This document shows, in pieces, positions 4,885 to 6,051 of a stretch of 6,051 nt of DNA. Location of the stretch: the NCBI GenBank assembly GCA_036394195.1, contig DASWFO010000075.1:1-6051 (forward strand), given 5' to 3'. This DNA is from DATJPD01 sp036394195. Its GTDB lineage: Bacteria > Pseudomonadota > Alphaproteobacteria > CACIAM-22H2. The number at the start of each line of letters is the position of its first letter. Position 1 is the first letter of the stretch. The notes beneath the pieces were generated by a model. That model did no database searches and was not told the DNA's origin. It worked only from the letters and a program-made list of their open reading frames with translations. The position numbers were made by a program, and so were the translations under genes.

Positions 4885-4977
4885 CGACTCAGGAACTTTC
4901 CCCGCCCGCATCAGTTGCGCTTGAGGCCCGGTCCGCAAGGGACCCTTATGGGCCGAAGCCAGCATGTCCCTGAGTCG
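4885..4977 (+). other. Long-range inverted repeat reaching into the dehydrogenase start
   Basis: CGACTCAGG (4885-4893) is the exact reverse complement of CCTGAGTCG (4969-4977). The second arm covers codons 2-5 of the subunit-3 gene. If 4885 is transcribed, pairing would fold the leader back on the start codon, whose own ribosome site is weak. GGTCC/GGACC (4930-4944) can form a small stem inside the loop. Nine-base arms 75 bp apart could be chance. Confidence 0.3.
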
Positions 4978-5698
4978 GCGCGACCTTTTGACCAGCACCG
5001 GGCTGGCCCTTCTGCTGTCATCGAGACCGGCCGGAGCGCGCGTGATTGCCGGCGGCATGCCCTGGGCCCCCGATGCGGGAGCCCCACCGGCGCCGGTCCG
5101 GCCGGGACCGTGGGAATTCTTCTCGCCCGAAGAAGGGTCCGCGGTCGAAGCGCTGGTCGACCGGCTGATTCCGCCCGACCCTGAGACACCCGGCGCCAAG
5201 GATGCCGGCTGCGCCGTGTTCATCGACCGCCAGCTGGCCGGGCCCTACGGCATCTCGCGCGCCCTCTATATGCGCCCGCCCTTCCAGGACGGGGCGACCG
5301 GGCAAGGCGCGCAATCGCCGCTGACGCCGGCGCAGCGCTATCGGCAGTCGCTGGCGGCCCTCGACAAATATTGCCGCGGCGCGTTTGGCGGCAAGCGGTT
5401 CGCAGCACTCGGCGACGAGCAGAAGGACAAGATCATCTCGGAGATGGAGAAAGGGCCGCTGACGCTCGAAGGCGTGAGTGCGCGAGCGTTCTTCGAGCAG
5501 CTGCTGCGCAACACCCAGGAAGGCTTCTTCGCCGATCCGGTCTACGGCGGCAACCGCGACATGGTGGGCTGGAAGATGATCGGCTTCCCTGGGGCCCGCT
5601 ACGACCTCCGCGAGTGGGTCGAGCCCGACCATCACAACAAGCGCTACACGCTGCCGCCGGTGAGCATCTCCGGCCGGCCCGAATGGGGGCGGACATGA
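4964..5698 (+). CDS. Gluconate 2-dehydrogenase subunit 3 family protein (Tat-targeted)
   Basis: The 244-residue product begins with a twin-arginine signal (SRRDLL at 4-9, then TGLALLLSS). The mature part has FFSPEEGSAVEALVDRLIPPD at about 52-72, the family opening, then TPGAKDAGCAVFIDRQLAG. Near the end it has GFFADPVYGGNRDMVGWKMIGFPG and YDLREWV, the usual C-terminal signature of PF13618. In known gluconate and related sugar/polyol dehydrogenases this small subunit accompanies an FAD-bearing GMC subunit and helps its folding and export; the cofactor sits in the partner. That fits the next gene, which starts within this one's stop codon. The ATG has only a weak upstream GAAG as ribosome site, but it gives a complete Tat signal, so it is preferred. 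The actual substrate is not known. Confidence 0.9.
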   Translation: MSLSRRDLLTSTGLALLLSSRPAGARVIAGGMPWAPDAGAPPAPVRPGPWEFFSPEEGSAVEALVDRLIPPDPETPGAKDAGCAVFIDRQLAGPYGISRALYMRPPFQDGATGQGAQSPLTPAQRYRQSLAALDKYCRGAFGGKRFAALGDEQKDKIISEMEKGPLTLEGVSARAFFEQLLRNTQEGFFADPVYGGNRDMVGWKMIGFPGARYDLREWVEPDHHNKRYTLPPVSISGRPEWGRT

Positions 5699-6051
5699 GC
5701 CGCAAACTGCCGCCGACGGACGTCGCCATCATCGGGCTCGGCTGGACCGGCTCGATCCTCGCCGAGGCGCTGACCTCCGCCGGGCTCGACGTCGTCGCCA
5801 TCGAGCGCGGTCCGTGGCGCGACGCGCCGACTGATTTCCCGCCGGGCTATATGCAGGACGAACTGCGCTACCGCATTCGCCACGAGCTGTTCCTGCGACC
5901 GGACCAGACTACGTTTACGTTCCGCAACAAGATGGACCAAACCGCGCTCCCGATCCGTAGTTGGGGGGCGTTTATGCCGCCCAACGGCGTCGGCGGCGGT
6001 GGCGTACACTGGAACGCCGAGACGTGGCGTTTCCTGCCGTCCGATTTTGTG
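5695..6051 (+). CDS. GMC-family FAD-dependent oxidoreductase, large dehydrogenase subunit (partial)
   Basis: The ATG overlaps the previous stop as ATGA, with a GGGGGCGG stretch just upstream, so translation is coupled. The first 119 residues are visible and the gene runs off the right edge; family members are about 500-600 residues. Residues 9-37 form the Rossmann nucleotide fold: DVAIIGLGWTGSILAEAL contains GxGxxG at 14-19, and glutamate 37 in VVAIERG should bind the FAD ribose. GVGGGGVHWNAETWR at 98-112 is the flavin-contacting segment typical of gluconate/sorbitol/fructose dehydrogenase large subunits. There is no signal of its own; in such complexes it is carried across the membrane with the Tat-bearing subunit 3. 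It oxidises a sugar, sugar acid or alcohol and passes electrons to a cytochrome c subunit, which I expect downstream but cannot see. Confidence 0.93.
   Translation, partial: MSRKLPPTDVAIIGLGWTGSILAEALTSAGLDVVAIERGPWRDAPTDFPPGYMQDELRYRIRHELFLRPDQTTFTFRNKMDQTALPIRSWGAFMPPNGVGGGGVHWNAETWRFLPSDFV

Larger units (their letters stand above)
4751..4963. promoter_or_regulatory. Divergent intergenic region (secreted-protein pair / dehydrogenase operon)
   Basis: This 213-bp region must hold both divergent promoters. The most AT-rich part, 4805-4870, is the likely location. TTGAAA at 4824-4829 resembles a rightward -35 box, but no good -10 lies at the right distance, so I assign none. The leader fold and two inverted repeats found here are listed separately. 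Confidence 0.45.

Overview
The window is GC-rich (visibly well over 60% G+C) and reads as an alphaproteobacterium, most likely Rhizobiales near Bradyrhizobium/Rhodopseudomonas. That placement is inference from three things: an orphan twin-arginine-secreted substrate-binding protein of the ABC_sub_bind type, a GMC-type dehydrogenase operon, and GC-rich palindromic mosaic repeats between genes. No rRNA, tRNA, CRISPR array or insertion sequence was seen.

Left part (1-2553): two divergent units share a 141-bp control region. Leftward run an ABC transporter ATPase of the nitrate/sulfonate/taurine class (370-1134) and, 2 nt after it, the N-terminal third of its permease. The permease breaks inside its transmembrane domain and continues in frame as the Walker-B segment of a second, different ATPase. 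It is therefore either a rearranged gene or an assembly chimera at the edge. Rightward runs a 425-residue protein made of three tandem RidA/YjgF domains, behind a good sigma70-type promoter overlapped by an inverted repeat.

Middle (2554-4158): a 466-bp gene-free stretch holds a 33-bp direct repeat and a three-unit palindromic array whose stems keep pairing although their sequences differ. A 16-bp perfect palindrome (TGTGA-N6-TCACA) follows, just ahead of the orphan periplasmic binding protein gene (3020-3991). A second block of three hairpins fills the gap between that gene and the convergent genes beyond it.

Right part (4159-6051): a leftward pair encodes a 72-residue acidic protein of unknown function and a small secreted protein with an FxLYD-like fold. 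They overlap, and the start of the second is unclear. The leader of the pair can fold in two mutually exclusive ways. Divergent from them, a Tat-targeted gluconate 2-dehydrogenase subunit 3-like protein and an FAD-dependent GMC oxidoreductase are coupled through an ATGA overlap. They should form a periplasmic or membrane-facing dehydrogenase, probably with a cytochrome c subunit beyond the window edge.

No clearly new multi-gene system is visible. The points most worth following are the permease/ATPase chimera, the triple RidA protein lacking its catalytic arginines, the covarying hairpin array, and the CRP/LacI-like palindrome.
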